Positions 61,513-64,000 of a stretch of 64,000 bases of DNA are shown in pieces. This DNA is from a virus: IMG/VR virus record IMGVR_UViG_3300021356_000014, positions 1 through 64,000 of that record, one strand, 5' to 3'. Made by a program: the position numbers and the translations under genes. Positions within the stretch are counted from its first letter, which is position 1. Each line of letters starts with the position of its first letter. The notes beneath the pieces are model-generated. The model did not search any database and was not told the origin of the DNA. It worked only from the letters and a program-made list of their open reading frames with translations.

Positions 61513-61586
61513 AAATATTTTTTAAGATTTGCTTGCAATTGCGAGCAAATCTTTTTAACTTGCAGTCATTAACTAATTAAAAACTA
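61513..61586 (+). repeat. conserved hairpin module M4
   Basis: Near identical to M3 across the stem (61526-61551), T-run and AACTTGCAGTCATTAACTAATTAAAA. Closes the cassette block and opens the thyA region. Confidence 0.85.
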
Positions 61587-61592
61587 ACTATT

Positions 61593-61970
61593 ATGAATTT
61601 ATCAGAAACACCTACTACAATATTAGGTAAAACAGTAAAATCTATCAGAGAACTAAGTGATTGCTGTATTTGCCTAGAATTTACTGATGGCACTAATTTT
61701 TGGCTAAATAGTTCGACAACCTTAGCTGCAATAGTTGACTGTAGCGACGATACATTATTAGGCAACAAAATTGTAGGTATAAAATTTGAATCTACTACTA
61801 GAGTAGATGAATCTTTTTATACTTGTAATATAGAAGTCGATAATGATGGGAAGCCTTCATACCAGATGTTTTCTATATGGATTAATGGATTAAGCGGGAA
61901 GAAAGAGGAGATGAGAAGAAACTTGAAAGCAAATCCCCTGCATTTTGTTAATGCAGATTTACCATTTTAA
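61593..61970 (+). CDS. hypothetical protein, 125 aa
   Basis: MNLSETPTTILGKTVKSIRELSDCCICLEFTDGTNFWLN..., a beta-rich N-terminal half with CCIC and a basic C-terminal helix (KKEEMRRNLKANPL). Not recognised. First gene after module M4. Confidence 0.55.
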   Translation: MNLSETPTTILGKTVKSIRELSDCCICLEFTDGTNFWLNSSTTLAAIVDCSDDTLLGNKIVGIKFESTTRVDESFYTCNIEVDNDGKPSYQMFSIWINGLSGKKEEMRRNLKANPLHFVNADLPF

Positions 61971-61972
61971 AT

Positions 61973-62038
61973 ATGAACGCTATTATTTTTATATTGCTCC
62001 TACTTGCATTGGTAGGGGTATCACAAAATCAAGAGTAA
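61973..62038 (+). CDS. mini signal-peptide-like protein, 21 aa
   Basis: MNAIIFILLLLALVGVSQNQE then stop, overlapping the next ATG by one base (TAATG). It reads as a bare signal peptide with VS before QNQ, which fits the Q-rule. Could be a leader peptide for coupling or an inner-membrane mini-protein. Confidence 0.35.
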   Translation: MNAIIFILLLLALVGVSQNQE

Positions 62039-62208
62039 TGAAAGAAGTTATTTTAGTATTTATCTTAGCAGTCATAAATTTCTTAATATTTTCATACGAT
62101 ATAGAAGTCGACAAAGATTTTTTCACATGGCTATGGCTCTTAAACAGCATTATATGTTTAATAGGGTCTGCGGTACTTTATACCAATCATTTAGATGAAA
62201 ATCAATAA
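62038..62208 (+). CDS. small two-pass membrane protein, 56 aa
   Basis: MKEVILVFILAVINFLIFSYDIEVDKDFFTWLWLLNSIICLIGSAVLY... two hydrophobic segments with an acidic loop. The ATG at 62038 is chosen over an upstream frame start because it couples to the mini-protein stop. Unknown; holin-like topology. Confidence 0.5.
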   Translation: MKEVILVFILAVINFLIFSYDIEVDKDFFTWLWLLNSIICLIGSAVLYTNHLDENQ

Positions 62209-62215
62209 ATAAAAT

Positions 62216-63604
62216 ATGAAACAATATCTCGATCTGTTAGAAAAAATTGTACATTCAAGTACATACAAGGATGACCGAACAGGAACAGGAACTTTTAGTC
62301 TATTCGGACATCAAATGCGTTTTGATTTGAGTGAAGGATTCCCACTAGTCACTACAAAGAAGGTACATTTTAAAAGTATTGTACATGAGCTGCTGTGGTT
62401 TCTAAAAGGGGATACCAATATTAAATACCTACAAGAAAATGGTGTACGTATTTGGAATGAATGGAGACAACCATATTCTTTAAATCGAGATGTGGTTTTC
62501 ATTGATCCTGTTAAAAGTGAATTTGATTCACCATATTTAGGAGATTTTTCAACAAAAGGTCTTAATGCTGCGAAAAATTCAGTTGATGATAAACTGAGAA
62601 ACCTATGGGTTAAGATGATGAAAAGATGTTATGATTCTTCATCTCATAACTTTCATCTATACGGTGCATTAGGTGTAAGAGTTTGCAAGGCATGGCATGA
62701 TGTACAGGTTTTTGTTGATGATGTTAAGCAAATACCTCATTGGTATTATAAGCTTAATGACTGGTCAAACTTTGAATTGGATAAGGACTATTATGGCTCT
62801 AAACTATATTCAAAAGATACGTGTGTTTGGTTAAGAACTGATGAGAATAATCTATATACTAAAGCTACCAAACCACTCGAAATTACAGATGATATGGGTG
62901 TAAAGAAGTTTTACATTTCTTTAAATAATGCTGCTTCTTCTCTGAATATACCCTCATCCACATTATCACGTTTTGTTAATGAAAATCCTAAAATCTTAAA
63001 GGGCAATAACAAACAGTTTGTTAAATGGTCCTTTCAAGTTGCTGAACTAAATGGCAAATTACCTAGATTTGAACTTATTAAAGAAGGTTCTTTAGGACCA
63101 GTTTACGGCGAACAGTGGCGTAATTTTAACGGTATTAATCAACTAACACAAGTTATTGATCGGATTAAAAAAAACCCCGATTGTCGTCGTATTATTGTTT
63201 CTGCATGGAATCCAGCTGAGATTGACAATATGGCACTGCCCCCTTGTCACTGTCTGTTCCAGTTTGTTGTTATCGACGGTAAGCTGTCCTGTCAGCTCTA
63301 CCAGCGTTCGGCTGATGTATTTCTTGGTGTACCCTTTAATATTGCTTCTTATTCACTACTAACCATGATGATGGCACAAGTTTGTGGCCTAGAAGCAGGA
63401 GAATTTGTCCATACTATTGGTGATGCTCATTTGTATATAAATCATATGGAGCAAGCAAAGATTCAATTAAGCAGGCAAATGCGAGCATTGCCTACTGTAA
63501 GAATCAACCCAGATGTGAAAGACATCTTTTCGTTCCAATTTGAGGACTTTGAGTTAATAGATTATAATCCTCATCCACCTATAAAAGCAAAAGTCGCAGT
63601 CTGA
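62216..63604 (+). CDS. thyA: thymidylate synthase (ThyA) with inserted HNH/homing-type domain, 462 aa
   Basis: Makes dTMP from dUMP with methylene-tetrahydrofolate. N-terminal MKQYLDLLEKIVH ... RTGTGTFSLFGHQMRFDL and LWFLKGDTNIKYLQENGVRIWNEW, C-terminal GSLGPVYGEQWR, CRRIIVSAWNP, the catalytic Cys in LPPCHC and ending HPPIKAKVAV, all as in bacterial ThyA. Residues about 84-290 are an in-frame insert at the variable small domain, carrying LWVKMMKRCYD ... YGALGVRVCKAWHDVQVFVDDV ... FELDKDYYG, an HNH-endonuclease-like pattern, then a NUMOD-like helix AASSLNIPSSTLSRF. Without it the length is about 255-265. Confidence 0.9.
   Translation: MKQYLDLLEKIVHSSTYKDDRTGTGTFSLFGHQMRFDLSEGFPLVTTKKVHFKSIVHELLWFLKGDTNIKYLQENGVRIWNEWRQPYSLNRDVVFIDPVKSEFDSPYLGDFSTKGLNAAKNSVDDKLRNLWVKMMKRCYDSSSHNFHLYGALGVRVCKAWHDVQVFVDDVKQIPHWYYKLNDWSNFELDKDYYGSKLYSKDTCVWLRTDENNLYTKATKPLEITDDMGVKKFYISLNNAASSLNIPSSTLSRFVNENPKILKGNNKQFVKWSFQVAELNGKLPRFELIKEGSLGPVYGEQWRNFNGINQLTQVIDRIKKNPDCRRIIVSAWNPAEIDNMALPPCHCLFQFVVIDGKLSCQLYQRSADVFLGVPFNIASYSLLTMMMAQVCGLEAGEFVHTIGDAHLYINHMEQAKIQLSRQMRALPTVRINPDVKDIFSFQFEDFELIDYNPHPPIKAKVAV
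62465..63085 (+). mobile_element. homing-endonuclease-like insertion within thyA
   Basis: About 620 bp in frame between IWNEW and GSLGPVYG codons. HNH-like and NUMOD-like segments, no stop codons, no recognisable intron ends and no Cys/Asn residues at the edges of an intein. Probably an in-frame coding insertion tolerated at the variable TS small domain. The HNH residues look partly degenerate. Confidence 0.6.
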
Positions 63605-63751
63605 AAACTCAATTTAGAAAAACTCGATTATGGAAAACTCAATTTAGAAAAACTCGATTATGGAAAACTCGATTATGGAAAACTCGATTATGGAAAACTC
63701 GATTTAGAAAAACTCGATTATGGAAAACTGGATTATGGAAAACTCAATATA
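63605..63751 (+). repeat. 15-bp tandem repeat (GAAAACTCGATTATG)
   Basis: About ten units after the thyA stop: GAAAACTCAATTTA, GAAAAACTCGATTATG and GAAAACTCGATTATG variants. Where units are 15 bp, the in-frame reading is the pentapeptide MENSI repeated with an ATG in each unit; TAG interrupts it twice. Probably non-coding, ending at the ATG of the next small gene. Confidence 0.85.
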
Positions 63752-63844
63752 ATGAATAACTTTTTTAGAGCATTAGGGACAGCATTGTTTCTAATGCTTA
63801 TTACTTTAATATTTATTTTATCAATACTATTTATATACATATGA
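63752..63844 (+). CDS. mini membrane protein, 30 aa
   Basis: MNNFFRALGTALFLMLITLIFILSILFIYI, a single membrane segment with a basic N-terminus. Its stop overlaps the next ATG (ATGA). Unknown function. Confidence 0.5.
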   Translation: MNNFFRALGTALFLMLITLIFILSILFIYI

Positions 63845-64000
63845 AATATTCAACATACTTTTTTGATTCGCTAGGATGGTTGCGAATGAATAGGTGGCCA
63901 GATGAGTATAAAACTTTTCAAGAACATAGAGAAGAGATTATAAATAATCCTGACTTGGCTTGGAAAGATTGTAATGCAGGCGATTCGCTTTACAGAACTT
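63841..64000 (+). CDS. partial hypothetical protein, cut by window end
   Basis: MKYSTYFFDSLGWLRMNRWPDEYKTFQEHREEIINNPDLAWKDCNAGDSLYRT and open to the end. Coupled to the mini membrane protein by ATGA. Function not recognised. Confidence 0.5.
   Translation, partial: MKYSTYFFDSLGWLRMNRWPDEYKTFQEHREEIINNPDLAWKDCNAGDSLYRT

Noticed and set aside
62465-63085. Intein in ThyA
   Set aside because: No Cys or Ser at the start and no His-Asn end at the junctions, and the motifs are HNH-like rather than Hint-like.
62465-63085. Group I intron with open frame in ThyA
   Set aside because: The frame is open and in phase through the whole insert and I see no intron end motifs; RT-PCR would be decisive.
1-64000. 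Integron integrase or phage integrase
   Set aside because: I looked for the tyrosine-recombinase R-HxR-Y pattern in all large frames and did not find one. Any cassette recombinase must act from outside this window or be supplied by the host.
1-64000. tRNA genes
   Set aside because: No cloverleaf with the GGTTCGA-type T-loop and CCA-like end was seen on either strand by eye; a tRNAscan run would be decisive.

Overview
The window is 64 kb of a tailed, probably siphoviral, phage that infects a Bacteroidetes (Flavobacteriia-like) host. Phage identity rests on a large terminase, portal, protease-scaffold, capsid, tape measure and endolysin. The host call rests on AT-rich DNA, start codons without Shine-Dalgarno sequences, several exact Bacteroidetes-type promoters (TTG-N20-TAnnTTTG), a Bacteroidetes-like lipoprotein, and signal peptides whose predicted cleavage leaves an N-terminal Gln (the Bacteroidetes 'Q-rule'). 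I see no integrase, repressor or tRNA, so the lifestyle is unresolved. The right edge cuts a gene, so this is not the whole genome.

Layout. 1-2.1 kb: small genes, a 37-bp tandem repeat array, a structured leader on the minus strand and twin late-promoter-like repeats. 2.1-41 kb (+ strand): the late operon. It holds a lipoprotein, the endolysin, packaging genes (thermonuclease, GIY-YIG nuclease, TerL), a tail chaperone pair joined by a likely -1 frameshift, neck genes, a tape measure with a recent 303-bp internal duplication, tail tip genes, a homing-type nuclease, protease-scaffold, capsid, tail tube, portal and connector. It ends with large tail-fibre or beta-helix proteins, a lectin-like protein, a subtilisin-like protease and small membrane proteins. 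41-44 kb (- strand): two adenine methyltransferases, a DUF3310 protein and a resolvase-like nuclease. 44-59.5 kb (+): the replication and recombination operon (helicase, Toprim primase, UvsW-like helicase, family A polymerase, putative SSB, Mre11/Rad50-type pair, asparagine-synthetase-like protein). 59.5-64 kb (+): small accessory genes, a Dam methylase and a thymidylate synthase carrying an inserted homing-endonuclease-like domain.

Most notable: (1) many small accessory genes are each followed by an attC-like hairpin (GCTAAC ... long stem ... GTTAGC), often with the stop codon inside it, exactly like integron gene cassettes. Two accessory blocks are also bracketed by near-identical terminator-hairpin modules, and block ends share a 17-bp motif. 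(2) Three adjacent tail-fibre-like proteins carry Sec signal peptides obeying the Q-rule. (3) Two inverted copies of a structured 5' leader show compensatory base-pair changes. (4) A T9 slippery site fuses the tail chaperone frames. (5) The words AACGCT/AACGTT are packed into a few patches, used in more than one reading frame, which suggests selection on the DNA rather than on the protein.

How it fits together: divergent promoters at 44.14-44.29 kb fire the nuclease/methylase side and the replication operon. The late operon probably starts at the twin repeats near 1.9 kb and is punctuated by strong hairpin terminators. Methylation by up to three adenine methyltransferases, nucleotide metabolism (ThyA) and recombination (gp46/47-like) form a self-sufficient replication programme.
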